A stretch of DNA of 64,000 nucleotides from SSF14 sp037045585 (GCA_037045585.1 JBAOIR010000049.1:62001-126000), one strand, 5' to 3'. Positions 52,380 through 61,238 are shown, counted from the stretch's first letter. Notes: a model not told the origin generated them from the letters alone. Numbers and translations: made by a program.

Positions 52380-53579
52380 ATGGCGTTCGAGCCGACACCC
52401 GCCGTGGTGTACAGCCCCGAGCCCGATCTCGGTGCCGTCCTGGACGTGCTGCGGTCCACCCCCGGGCTGCTCGACCTCCGAGCCGATGGTCCCGATGACG
52501 ATTGGCGGGAGATCCGCCTCACGATCGACGACCCCAACGCCGTCCGCCGCGTGCTCGTGCGCAACGACCCGAGCCACTGGCAGCGACCGGGGTTCGACAC
52601 CCAGCTCGCCGGGATGCAGCAGTTCCTCGCCCGTCACGGGGTCGACGCCCGCACGGGGCCGATGATCGAATCGCTCTCGGAGCTCGGATTCGCGATCTCC
52701 TTGTCAGGCGACGACGGGCAGCGCCACCCATACCTCCACGACGACGATCCGGCCGGCCGCCTGACGAAGGCGCTCGCCCACCGGCTCGACGGCGTCGTGT
52801 TCTGGATCTCGGGCCTCTTCGACGCCGATGCCCGCCTCCTGCTCGGCGGCACTGCCCAACATCCGCAGGCGACACCACCGGACTGGATGGCCGATCCGCC
52901 GTCGCCGTCGAGGGTGGCCCGCCGGTTTCTCGTGCTCCTCGCCCTGCACCTCCGGGCTCAGCTCGAGTACCTCGACGAGCCGTCGATCGATCGGGAGTAC
53001 GAGCGCTCCCGCCTCCTCGACTGGATCGCGACCGGAGGTTTCGCGGAGGAGTTCGAGCCGCACGAGACCTCGCCGCACGTGCCCTGCGGCGAGCTGAGCG
53101 CCCAACCGACGATCGACGACTGGTGGCGCCTCGAAGGCGCTGTCGTGCTGGCGTGGGCGCTCGGTCTGGCCCCGCCCTCGTCCGACGCTCCGAGCGATGC
53201 CGCCGAGGAGCTCGCAACGATCGCCGGGTGGCCCAACGGGGTTCCGGCCGGACTCGTCGACGGAGCCACGATGCGGAGCGACGACGAGCTTCGTGCGGCG
53301 CAGACCCACCAGTTCTTCTGGCACTGGCGCTTCGTCGACCACCGGGTCAACCCCCGGGCGCTCGACTTCGCGGAGCTCGGGCGCTCGTCGTGGTTCGGCA
53401 ACTTCGCCGACGGGGAGTTCCGGCTCGTCGACGGGGATCTCGCGGTCGGCGACCGGTCGATCTCCGACGCCGACCCGAACATCGTGGCCGGCCACGCGAG
53501 CGTGGCTGCCGAGCGGCACACCGCCATCAACTGGCTTCGCGGCGGCCGCTCCTACGGCGATACCCAGGCCAACACCTGA
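52380..53579 (+). CDS. DUF4272-domain protein
   Basis: Protein of 399 residues. The second half (about 175-310) follows the DUF4272 pattern: a helix RRFLVLLALHLRAQLEY, then SRLLDWIATGGFAEEFEPHE, and DWWRLEGAVVLAWALGL; the Trp/Glu positions are the family's conserved core. The N-terminal ~130 residues look like a separate alpha/beta unit (VVYSPEPDLGAVLDVL) found in some longer members. Function of DUF4272 is unknown. Cytosolic, no membrane helix. Confidence 0.75.
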   Translation: MAFEPTPAVVYSPEPDLGAVLDVLRSTPGLLDLRADGPDDDWREIRLTIDDPNAVRRVLVRNDPSHWQRPGFDTQLAGMQQFLARHGVDARTGPMIESLSELGFAISLSGDDGQRHPYLHDDDPAGRLTKALAHRLDGVVFWISGLFDADARLLLGGTAQHPQATPPDWMADPPSPSRVARRFLVLLALHLRAQLEYLDEPSIDREYERSRLLDWIATGGFAEEFEPHETSPHVPCGELSAQPTIDDWWRLEGAVVLAWALGLAPPSSDAPSDAAEELATIAGWPNGVPAGLVDGATMRSDDELRAAQTHQFFWHWRFVDHRVNPRALDFAELGRSSWFGNFADGEFRLVDGDLAVGDRSISDADPNIVAGHASVAAERHTAINWLRGGRSYGDTQANT

Positions 53580-53661
53580 CGACGTCGCCGATGAGTTCGG
53601 CGCCGCCGCCTCGTCGTACCCGACAGCGGCCACCCGGCTGCGCGCGCACCGAGGAGCCCGC

Positions 53662-54264
53662 ATGACCCAGATCGACCTCGCCCCCGCCGGCCTGCGGATG
53701 GCAGCCCTGGTCGCCGCCGTTCCCGAGGAGCTGCTCGGAGCGCCGACGCCGTGCCCCGCCTACTGCGTCGGGGATCTGCTCGACCACATCGCGGGCCTGG
53801 GCACCGCGTTCTCCGCCGTGGCGCGGAAGGATGCCGGTGCCGACAGCGAGCCTGCACCGCCCGGCGACCGGTCCCGGCTCTCCGACGACTGGCGCAGCGA
53901 CATCGCCGCCGGCCTGTCGGAGCTCGCCGACGCGTGGCGGCCACCAGCGGCGTGGAGCGGGATGACACGCGTCGGCGGCGTCGTCCTCCCCGGCGAGGTC
54001 TGTGGGCTCGTCGGCCTCAACGAGCTGGTCGTCCACGCGTGGGACCTCGGGCGGGCCACCGGCCAGCCGGTCAACGCCGAGCCGGAGGTGATCCGGGCGC
54101 TGCTGCCAATGCTCGATCAGTTCTCGCCGCCGATCGACGCACCCCGCGGCGACGGGCCGTTCGGACCCCGGTTCCCGGTGTCGTCGGGCGCTCCCCTCCT
54201 CGATCAACTTGTCGGGCTGGCCGGACGCGACCCGTCATGGTCACCGGCGACGGCCCTGGGCTGA
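53662..54264 (+). CDS. TIGR03086-family DinB-like metal protein
   Basis: Protein of 200 residues starting after GAGGAG. It has PTPCPAYCVGDLLDHIAGLG near 48-67 with the His of the DinB metal site, and NELVVHAWDLGRATGQP near 127-143 with the second His, both hallmark segments of the TIGR03086 group of mycothiol-dependent-like enzymes. Two Cys flank the first motif, which is unusual. It is convergent with a second TIGR03086-like gene, suggesting an old duplication. Reaction unknown. Confidence 0.82.
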   Translation: MTQIDLAPAGLRMAALVAAVPEELLGAPTPCPAYCVGDLLDHIAGLGTAFSAVARKDAGADSEPAPPGDRSRLSDDWRSDIAAGLSELADAWRPPAAWSGMTRVGGVVLPGEVCGLVGLNELVVHAWDLGRATGQPVNAEPEVIRALLPMLDQFSPPIDAPRGDGPFGPRFPVSSGAPLLDQLVGLAGRDPSWSPATALG

Positions 54265-54294
54265 GCCCGGGGCCGAGCGCCTGCGCAAAGCGTG

Positions 54295-54848
54295 TCAGGG
54301 CTGGCGGCCGACGAAGGCCATGAGCTTGTCCTGCAGCGGCGCATCGTCGGGCACGTCAACGCGGGCCCGTACTGACCGCTCTGCCGCAACATGTCGTCGA
54401 GGGGCAACATCCCCTCGTAGGCGGCAGCGACCTCCCCGGCGTCGAGGGTGTCGTCCAGGCCCGCGGCCCGGGCGAGGTCCCAGGTGTGCATGAGGACGTC
54501 GCTCATCACGAACATGGCGATCGCCTGCTCGAGCGGATGCGTGCCGGCACGGTCGTGCACGAACGTCTTGTCCGCCGTCGCCGGGTCGTCCAGCACCGCT
54601 TGGAGCGTGTCGCTCAGATTGGTCCACGTGCCGAGCGGGTCGTCGTCGACGGCGGGGCCGACGGGGAACTCGACGTCGGACCCGCTCGAGATCATGGGTG
54701 GCACCCACTCGACGAGGTGGCGGACGACGTCACGGGTCGTCCACTCCGGCACCGGCGACTGGTTGTCCCAGGCGTCGGCGGGGACCTCGGACACCCGCTG
54801 GGTGAAGGCGCCGGCGATCTTGCGGTAGCGGTCGGCGATCTCGGTCAT
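54295..54848 (-). CDS. TIGR03086-family DinB-like protein (frameshifted near C-terminus)
   Basis: Protein of about 184 residues. The metal-site segments are PEWTTRDVVRHLVEW near 34-48 and FVMSDVLMHTWDLARAAG near 113-130. A missing C near 54364-54367 shifts the frame; restored, it ends VPDDAPLQDKLMAFVGRQP at 54295. A GAGGAAC ribosome-binding site precedes the ATG at 54848. It lies tail to tail with the related gene at 53662-54264. Confidence 0.8.
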
Positions 54849-54963
54849 GGTCGTTCCTCTGCGTTGGTCGGCGGCGGCGAGGCCGGGGTTGATCAGTCGT
54901 TCGAATCGGTCGAGACCGTGCTGCAGGCCTCGCTGCTCCCGATATCGGAATGCACCACGAACC

Positions 54964-55953
54964 TCACCGCAACATGCGGGAGATCACGTACTCGGGAGCG
55001 AGCGACCCCGGCGCCACCTCGCCCGCGGCCACACGTGCCGACAGCTCCTGCAGTACCCGGTTGACGGGCGCGTCGAGGCCGAGGCGGCGAGCCGTCAGGA
55101 CGATCTCGCCGCTCAGGTAGTCGGTCTCGACGGTACCGAGGCCACGATGCACGCTCTGCCACGTCGAACCGCCCTCTCGCCGTCGACCGGCGGCGCGGTG
55201 CATCCGCATCTGGTCGTCTCTCGGGTCGACCTCGTCGTCGAAGCCGATGCCGGCGGCCGCCAGGATCTCCGTGCCCTCGTGGTGAGCCATCTCGAACAGA
55301 CCACCATCGTTGCCCGTGCCGCACACCACCTCGATGGCATTCCCCAGGTTCATGAGCAGCTTCGAGTACTTGGCCCGCATGATGTCCGGCACGATCTCGG
55401 ACAGGAACTCGGCGTCGCGGAACGCCGCCGCAACGGTCTCCACGGCGTCGTCCGGAGGACCGGCGGGATACCGCCCCAGGTCGAGGATGCCGGTCTTGGG
55501 TGCAGAGTAGGCCGCAACAACGCCCGGCGTGAGGTGCTCGCCGGGACACATCACGGCAACGCCGTACACCGAGGGCGACACCCGCAGCGCCATCGGCTCG
55601 TTCGCCACGCCGTTCTGCAGGCAGGCGATCGGAACGGCGGCACCTCCACCACGACGGATCGATGCGAGCGCGCCGACGGTGTCCTGCGTCTTGACGCACA
55701 GGAGCGTGATGTCGCCGTCGTGGTAGTCGACCTCGCTCGCATCGGAGACGACCGGGATACCCAACGTCGCCGTACCGGCCGGGTCCTCGATCGTCAGACC
55801 ACGCTCGGCGATCGCTTCGCCGTGGGCGCCGTGGGCGACCAGCAGCACGTCGTGGCCGCCCTGCACGAGCCGGGCGCCTACCACGCCTCCGATCGCACCG
55901 GCACCGACGACGACGAAAACGTGTGGCGCGACATGAGCGAGACGGGCAATCAT
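54964..55953 (-). CDS. 2-dehydropantoate 2-reductase (PanE/ApbA)-family protein
   Basis: NADPH-dependent ketoacid reductase fold, 329 residues. The nucleotide motif VVGAGAIGGVVGARL lies near 15-29, a few residues later than usual because of a short N-terminal extension; CVKTQDT near 86 and CLQNGVANE near 110 are the PanE motifs. The catalytic Lys is in MRAKYSKLLMNLGNA near 195, followed by Asn. The C-terminal GSTWQSVHRGLGTVETDYLSGEIV matches the family ending SMxQDxxxGxxTExDxLNG in pattern. True pantoate synthesis is possible, but many actinobacterial paralogues have other roles. Confidence 0.85.
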   Translation of the reverse strand: MIARLAHVAPHVFVVVGAGAIGGVVGARLVQGGHDVLLVAHGAHGEAIAERGLTIEDPAGTATLGIPVVSDASEVDYHDGDITLLCVKTQDTVGALASIRRGGGAAVPIACLQNGVANEPMALRVSPSVYGVAVMCPGEHLTPGVVAAYSAPKTGILDLGRYPAGPPDDAVETVAAAFRDAEFLSEIVPDIMRAKYSKLLMNLGNAIEVVCGTGNDGGLFEMAHHEGTEILAAAGIGFDDEVDPRDDQMRMHRAAGRRREGGSTWQSVHRGLGTVETDYLSGEIVLTARRLGLDAPVNRVLQELSARVAAGEVAPGSLAPEYVISRMLR

Positions 55954-55993
55954 CTCGATGCATGGAGATCTCCCCGCCCCGCCTCTCCACGGG

Positions 55994-56039
55994 TTTCGGT
56001 CGCGGGAACGCCCGCTGAGCGGGCGTTTGCGCGACTGAA
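55994..56039. repeat. 48-bp dispersed palindromic repeat, copy B
   Basis: Shares TTTCGGTCGCGG, CCCGCTGAGCGGGCGTTT and CGCGAC-GAA with the copy at 37392-37439. The inner stem is longer here (AACGCCCGC-TGA-GCGGGCGTT). It lies between the PhyH stop and the start of the PanE-like gene, where it could end the PhyH transcript. Confidence 0.85.
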
Positions 56040-56055
56040 CGCAACGGGGGGAGGA

Positions 56056-56931
56056 CTATCGGGCGGCGTTCTTCACGAAGTCGTCCTCCGACGTGCTGGA
56101 CGCCTCGTCGGTCGGTGCAAGAACCCACCGCGGACGTGGCGGCGCATGGTGCCCTCGGCCGAGGCCCGCGCCGCCGAGTGCCACAGGTAGGCGTCGTGGA
56201 AGAGCACGTCGCCTCGCTCGCAGTACGTGGCGATCTCACCGGGCACCTTCTCGAAGCCGAGCGGCATCTCGAACGGCGGCGGCTCGTCGGTGTACCCACC
56301 CCAGGGCGCCGACCCGTCGGGGACGGGCACGCCGTTGGCATTGCGGTAGGGAGCGGGGGTCGCCCACAGGTGGCTCCCCGGGCACGACCCGGAGGAACCC
56401 GTTGGCGGGGCTCGTCCCGTCGATGTGGATGGTGAAGGCCACCGACGGCCACATGTCTCGGTGGGGCGCCGACTGCCAGTCGCTGTGCCACCCGATGCGG
56501 GTGTACGCCGACTCCTTGCCCGGCCGGGCGTCCTGGTACACGACACCGAAGCGTTGGTGCTCGAGGAGCCAACGCTCGGGGCCGAGCCATCGTTCCATCA
56601 CCTCGACGACCATCGGATCGAGGATCATGTCCCGGGACACCGGCGCGACCTCGGTCAGGTACTGCACGTAGTTGGCGAACGGGATCTGACTGTTGGCGTC
56701 ATCGACGAGGATCGTGTTGCCGTGACGCTCGTCGAGCGTCCCGGCGATCACCCCGTTCTGGGCGGTCACGCATTGCGTCGTGAGCTCGGCCATCCGCTCC
56801 TCGGTCCACAGACCCCGGAGTACACCGAACCCGTACACCCGGAAGAAGGCCTCCAGGTCGTCGAGCTCGTTCGCGGTGAACACCCACGGCTCCCAGTTGC
56901 GATGACTCACGGATTCCACGACCAGCGACAT
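56056..56931 (-). CDS. Phytanoyl-CoA dioxygenase (PhyH)-family oxygenase (two frameshifts as sequenced)
   Basis: Fe(II)/2-oxoglutarate-dependent dioxygenase of about 291 residues. The double-stranded beta-helix metal motif HSDW lies in IGWHSDWQSAPHRDMW near 153, and the distal His in GDVLFHDAYLWHSA. The frame breaks at an extra C in 56376-56379 (RVVPGSHLWATPAPY restored) and again at a missing base near 56115-56118, which restores the ending TSEDDFVKNAAR at 56056. The two indels cancel. TAGGGT lies 6 bases before the ATG at 56931. Substrate unknown; it belongs to the oxygenase-rich cluster. Confidence 0.84.
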
Positions 56932-56937
56932 GGCCCA

Positions 56938-56943
56938 ACCCTA
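56938..56943 (-). promoter_or_regulatory. -10 box of the PhyH gene (leaderless)
   Basis: TAGGGT on the minus strand, 6 bases before the ATG at 56931. Confidence 0.5.
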
Positions 56944-56969
56944 CGAACGCGCCCGGCGCCTCCGACAGG

Positions 56970-56979
56970 CACGATCGTG
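56970..56979. promoter_or_regulatory. Palindrome between divergent PhyH and Rieske genes
   Basis: CACGATCGTG is a perfect 10-bp palindrome midway in the 100-base divergent gap, a possible operator shared by both genes. Confidence 0.35.
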
Positions 56980-57019
56980 GTCTTCACGTGGACGAAACAC
57001 ACCGGCGACGTCGGGTGGG

Positions 57020-57025
57020 GACAAT
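57020..57025 (+). promoter_or_regulatory. -10 box of the Rieske oxygenase gene (leaderless)
   Basis: GACAAT, 6 bases before the ATG at 57032; this start is preferred over longer open sequence upstream. Confidence 0.45.
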
Positions 57026-57031
57026 GCCTCC

Positions 57032-58054
57032 ATGCTCCTCACCAACACCACCCCGGAGCTCCGACACTGCTGGCACGTCGTGGCCACGACCGATGAACTC
57101 GGGGACGAACCGCTCGGCGTGCTGCTCCTCGGCGAGCCGTGGGTCGTGGTCCGTCTCGACGGGATCGTCCGGGCGTTCGTCGACCGCTGCCCTCACCGCC
57201 TCGCGCCCATGTCTGCCGGCGCGGTCGTGCCAGGCGAGCACGGCGCTGAGCTGCAGTGCGGCTACCACGGGTGGCGCTTCGACGGAGACGCCCGCTGTAC
57301 CGCGATCCCGGCGCTGTCCGCCGACGACCACATCCCCGGGCGCGCCCGACTCGTGCCGGCGTTCGGTGTCGCCGAGCGTTACGGCCTGATCTGGATCGCG
57401 CCGGAGGAACCGCTCGCCGACCTGCCGACCTTCGAGTGGTACGGCGCAGACGGGTACGACTCGGCGATGACCGAGCTGGTGCGCACCCCGGTGTCGGCGG
57501 CGCAGCTGGTCGACAACTTCCTCGACGCGGCGCACTTCCCGTTCGTGCACACGGCCACCTTCGGGGTCGACGAGGCATCGGAGGTCCACGACCGGGGCAT
57601 CGCCCGCGACGGCTGGGCGGTCGAGACGATCTTCGACACCTGGTACCGCAACGGTGACGATCCGCTCGTGGCGACCGGTGAACACGAGGCGATCCAGCCG
57701 CAGGTGCTCACCAAACGTGGGCTCGCGTCGACGACGGTCGTGTTGACCCTCGGCTTCCCCGTGACCGGTGCGACGTTGGCCATCCTCTTCGTGTGCACGC
57801 CGGAGACGGCGACGGCGACGCGGGTGTACAAGATGATCTCGCGCAACGACTTCGGTGGTGATGCGGCGCGGATGACCGGGTGTGTGGTCGAGGAGGACGA
57901 GATCCTCCGCGAGGACCTGTCGATCCTCGAGCGCTACCACGAGATGTCGCTGCACCTCGACCCCCGGGTCGAGCTGCACACGAAAGCGGATCGTCTCAGC
58001 CTGGCGTGGCGGCGAATGATGGCGGAGCTGCTCGCCGAGGTAGCGGAGCGGTAG
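57032..58054 (+). CDS. Rieske [2Fe-2S] non-heme iron oxygenase, terminal component
   Basis: Protein of 340 residues of the single-subunit VanA/demethylase-like class. The Rieske cluster is bound by CPHRLAP near 52 and CGYHGWRFDG near 76 (Cys-x-His and Cys-x2-His). The bridging Asp and iron ligands are in LVDNFLDAAHFPFVH near 155-169 (Asn/Asp, His, His). TFGVDEASEV follows, shared with its neighbour. Related enzymes O- or N-demethylate aromatic or purine substrates such as vanillate or methylxanthines. No reductase gene is adjacent. It is convergent with a second Rieske gene that ends 21 bases away. Confidence 0.88.
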   Translation: MLLTNTTPELRHCWHVVATTDELGDEPLGVLLLGEPWVVVRLDGIVRAFVDRCPHRLAPMSAGAVVPGEHGAELQCGYHGWRFDGDARCTAIPALSADDHIPGRARLVPAFGVAERYGLIWIAPEEPLADLPTFEWYGADGYDSAMTELVRTPVSAAQLVDNFLDAAHFPFVHTATFGVDEASEVHDRGIARDGWAVETIFDTWYRNGDDPLVATGEHEAIQPQVLTKRGLASTTVVLTLGFPVTGATLAILFVCTPETATATRVYKMISRNDFGGDAARMTGCVVEEDEILREDLSILERYHEMSLHLDPRVELHTKADRLSLAWRRMMAELLAEVAER

Positions 58055-58075
58055 TCGGGAGCGTGGCGATCGAGC

Positions 58076-59122
58076 CTAGAGGAGCCGGCGAAGGGCCAGC
58101 CGGTACGCGGCGGTGAACTTGTCGGCCCGGGTGTGGACCTGCGCCGGAAGGTCGAGCGGGAGGCCGGCGTCGGCGAGATGTTCGAGAATCGCCAGGTCCT
58201 CGTCGAGCACCGCCATCTCGTAGTCGACCGCGTGGCGCGCAGCCTCGGCGTCTCCCCGCAGGTCGTTGCGGAGCAACACCGTGAACAACGTGGTCCGCTC
58301 GCGCCCGGTGGGCGAGGCCACGACGACGATCGTGTTCTCGACGCCGGTCAACGGCAGCTCGATGCGGAGCCGGGCCGAGAACGGCACCTTCACCGTGTAC
58401 TCCATCACCCGCGGCTGCACGAGGGGATGCTCACCGGTGTCGACGAGCGGGTCCTCGCGGTTCACGATCTCGTGGGCGTGCCGGAGCCGAAGCGTCCCCG
58501 GCCCGAGGTCGTCGGGTTCGGACTCGACGGCAAGGTCGCCCACCTCGGTCGCCTCGTCCGCACCGAACGTGCCGGCGTGGACCACCGGGAAGTGGGCGAT
58601 GTCGAGGAAGTTGTCGATGAACTGCCCGGCCGAACACCCCACGACGACGTCGGACATCCAGGCCGCGTCGATGCCGACCGCACCCCACTCCGCAACGTCG
58701 ATCGGATCGAAACCGTCGGCGCCGTGGTCGCCGCGGATCCACACCAGGCCGAGCGCGACCTCGTTCGGAACGGTCGGCAGGTCGGCCCTCGACGGCACGG
58801 GCGATTCGCCGATGGCGGGGATGGCGACGCACTCGCCCGTCGGGCCGAATCGCCATCCGTGGTACGGGCAGCGAAGGCACCCCTCGACGATCTCGCCGCG
58901 TGACAGTCGCACACCACGGTGTGGGCAGGCGTCGGGGGCCACCGTGACGACACCGCCGATCACGGTCACCACGTACCGGCGGGCGAACAGCTCGGCAGCG
59001 ATGACGCCGTCCTCGGCGGATCCTACACCGCCGTCGGCACCGACCCGGGCGATCGGGTGCCACTGCGACAGCAACGCGGGGTGATCGTTGGTCAGGACGG
59101 CGTTCGTGGTCGGCACGGTCAC
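58076..59122 (-). CDS. Rieske [2Fe-2S] non-heme iron oxygenase, second copy
   Basis: Protein of 348 residues, paralogue of the convergent Rieske protein: Rieske ligands CPHRGVR near 63 and CPYHGWRFGP near 82, iron site FIDNFLDIAHFPVVH near 163-177, then TFGADEATEVGD as in the neighbour. A GTG at 59122 overlaps the stop of the phosphoribosyltransferase gene as GTGA, so the oxygenase and a base-handling enzyme are translated together. That coupling points to a purine or pyrimidine-like substrate, for example an N-substituted base, as in NdmA/NdmB methylxanthine demethylases; this is inference. Confidence 0.86.
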   Translation of the reverse strand: MTVPTTNAVLTNDHPALLSQWHPIARVGADGGVGSAEDGVIAAELFARRYVVTVIGGVVTVAPDACPHRGVRLSRGEIVEGCLRCPYHGWRFGPTGECVAIPAIGESPVPSRADLPTVPNEVALGLVWIRGDHGADGFDPIDVAEWGAVGIDAAWMSDVVVGCSAGQFIDNFLDIAHFPVVHAGTFGADEATEVGDLAVESEPDDLGPGTLRLRHAHEIVNREDPLVDTGEHPLVQPRVMEYTVKVPFSARLRIELPLTGVENTIVVVASPTGRERTTLFTVLLRNDLRGDAEAARHAVDYEMAVLDEDLAILEHLADAGLPLDLPAQVHTRADKFTAAYRLALRRLL

Positions 59123-59728
59123 TCCCACACCTCCGCCCAGCCGTCGCCGTCGGGCTCGAACCCCGGAATCGATCCGAGCGAGCGGACGAGCGCAGCGTCG
59201 TCGCCCAGCGCCTCCGTCCACGCGCTTCCCCTCGACCAGGAGTGCGCCGATGCCGACGACGTTCGCGCCGCCGGAGCGCAGCAGCCGGCACCCCGCAGCG
59301 ATCGACCCACCGCTCGCGATGACGTCGTCGACCAACACGACCCGCTTGCCGTCGATGGCCGGCAGGCGCGCCCGGTCGAGGCGGAGCACCTGAGCGCTGT
59401 CGGTGGTGATCGACGTCAGCGGCTCGACGAGGGCGTCACCGAGGTGGATCTTGGGCGTCTTCTGCAACACGAGGTAGTCGTCGAGCCCGAGTGCTCGGGT
59501 CACCTCGATCGCAACCGGAATGCCGAGCGTGGCGTTCGTGGCCACGATGTCGGGCTCGAGCGCGGCGAGCTCGAGCGCCAGATCGGCGCCGGCCGTGGCC
59601 ATGAACGAGACCCCACGATCGATCGTCATCAGCAGCGAGATCGCGGCGGACGAGTGCAGGGGGACAAGGGGCAGCTCGACGGATTGCGAGCCGATCCGGA
59701 CGGGGTAGCGGTCGGTGAACGTTGCCAT
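59119..59728 (-). CDS. Purine-type phosphoribosyltransferase, APRT-like (frameshifted near C-terminus)
   Basis: Transfers phosphoribose from PRPP to a base. The PRPP motif is VVLVDDVIASGGSIAAG near 127-143, preceded by a flexible-loop region and the hydrophobic strand DIVATNATLGIPVA near 60-73. It resembles adenine/xanthine PRTs and the PurR-type PRT domain more than pyrE. An extra C in the CCCC at 59228-59231 shifts the frame after GIGALLVEG; restored, the protein ends GFEPDGDGWAEVWE, about 202 residues. TACCTT lies 6 bases before the ATG at 59728. Confidence 0.84.
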
Positions 59729-59734
59729 CGGGGG

Positions 59735-59740
59735 AAGGTA
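59735..59740 (-). promoter_or_regulatory. -10 box of the phosphoribosyltransferase-Rieske operon (leaderless)
   Basis: TACCTT on the minus strand, 6 bases before the ATG at 59728. Confidence 0.5.
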
Positions 59741-59804
59741 ACGAAGCCGATCGCGCCGTTGTCGACCGCTCCGTGAATGGCGTGTGAACAGGTGCCCGAG
59801 TGCC

Positions 59805-59823
59805 TTGACCATCGGGCGGTCAA
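59805..59823. promoter_or_regulatory. Inverted repeat TTGACC-N7-GGTCAA before the aminohydrolase gene
   Basis: Perfect 6-bp arms ending 18 bases before the ATG at 59842, in the 113-base gap divergent from the phosphoribosyltransferase operon. A dimeric regulator bound here could control both sides of the cluster. Confidence 0.55.
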
Positions 59824-59841
59824 CCGGGAGATTGGCCTCAG

Positions 59842-61200
59842 ATGTCCACGATCCTGATCCGCAATGCGACCGTTCTCCCGATGTCCGGCACCCGCCAGGT
59901 GTTCGATCCGGGCTCCGTGCTGTTCGACGGCACGACCATCGTGGCCGTCGGCCCCGTCGACGAGATCGACGCCCATCCGCTCGCCGCCGGCGCCGAGGTC
60001 GTCGACGCCACCGGCCACGCCGTGCTGCCCGGCCTCCACAACTGCCACATGCACTCCGGGCTCCTTCGGGGAACCGCCGAGTCGATGTCACTGTGGGACT
60101 GGCTCGAGGCCTACGTCGATCCGGCCCACAAGGCGATGACCCCCGAGATCGCCAAGGCGGCCAGCCTCGTCGCCTACACCGAGAACCTGCGGTTCGGGAA
60201 CACCTCGGTCATGGACATGTGGCGCTTCATGGAAGGGTCGGCCGACGCCGCTGCCGCCGTCGGCATCCGGGCGACGCTCGTGCCCTACGTCGCCGACGAG
60301 CCGGGCTACGACTACTTCGAAACCCTCGACTCCAACCTGTCGCTCCTCAAGAGCCACCGCACGGCGTCGGACGGCCGGGTGCGTGCGTGGGTCGGGCTCG
60401 AGCACCTCCTCTACTGCTCCCCCACCTGCTTTCGCGACGCCATGGCGCTCGCCGAGGAGTACGACACCGGGCTGCACACCCACAGCTCGGAGTCGATCTG
60501 GGAGGTCCAGCAGTCGTTGTCGCGATTCGGCCGGCGGCCGATCGAGGAGTTCTTCAACCGCGGCATCCTGTCGGAGCGAACGGTCGTCGCGCACTGCGTC
60601 TGGCTCGACGATCGCGAGATCGAGCTGATGGCCCAGACGGGGACGTCGGCCGTGCACTGCCCGTGCTCGAACATGAAGCTGGCATCGGGTCCGGCCCGGG
60701 TGCGAGACATGCGCGCCGCCGGCATTGCCTTCGGCCTCGGCAGCGACGGCGAGAAGGAGAACAACAACCTCGACCTCTTCGAGGAGATGAAGTTCGCGTC
60801 GCTGCTGCAGAAGGTGTCGACGCTCGACCCCACCATCGGCGACCCCTGGGAGGTCCTCACGATGGCCACCATCGAGGGCGCCAAGGCCCTCGGCCTCGAC
60901 GACGTGACCGGCTCGCTCGAAGCGGGCAAGCGGGCCGACATCGTGATGGTCGACCTCGGCTCCATCAAGTTCGTTCCGACCTTCACCGCGGCCAACGGCA
61001 ACGGCGCCAACTTCAACGTGGCGGCACACCTCGTGTTCACCGCCAACGGCGACGACGTCGACTCGGTGTGGGTCGACGGCGTGCGACTGGTCGAGGGCCG
61101 CACGATCCGAAGCGTCGACGAGGCGTCGGTCATCGCGACCGGCCAGGCGGCCGCCGAGGAACTGTTCGAACGACGGGCTGCCGTCCTCGCAGCGCAGTGA
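59842..61200 (+). CDS. Amidohydrolase (TrzN/MtaD/SsnA-like aminohydrolase)
   Basis: Metal-dependent hydrolase of 452 residues. The ligands are readable: HxH in HNCHMHSGLL near 57-66, a His in LHTHSSES near 213, a His in VVAHCVWLDD near 249-258, and the Asp in GLGSDGEKENNNLD near 302-315. This set is that of chlorohydrolases and deaminases acting on triazines, methylthioadenosine or guanine-like rings. The EKENNN after GSDG differs from the GxSNN usually seen in MtaD, so the substrate may be new. Divergent from the phosphoribosyltransferase-Rieske operon and followed by two oxygenase-type genes. Confidence 0.86.
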   Translation: MSTILIRNATVLPMSGTRQVFDPGSVLFDGTTIVAVGPVDEIDAHPLAAGAEVVDATGHAVLPGLHNCHMHSGLLRGTAESMSLWDWLEAYVDPAHKAMTPEIAKAASLVAYTENLRFGNTSVMDMWRFMEGSADAAAAVGIRATLVPYVADEPGYDYFETLDSNLSLLKSHRTASDGRVRAWVGLEHLLYCSPTCFRDAMALAEEYDTGLHTHSSESIWEVQQSLSRFGRRPIEEFFNRGILSERTVVAHCVWLDDREIELMAQTGTSAVHCPCSNMKLASGPARVRDMRAAGIAFGLGSDGEKENNNLDLFEEMKFASLLQKVSTLDPTIGDPWEVLTMATIEGAKALGLDDVTGSLEAGKRADIVMVDLGSIKFVPTFTAANGNGANFNVAAHLVFTANGDDVDSVWVDGVRLVEGRTIRSVDEASVIATGQAAAEELFERRAAVLAAQ

Positions 61201-61238
61201 CATGAACCACGAGACCGACACCGAGAGACAGGACTGAC

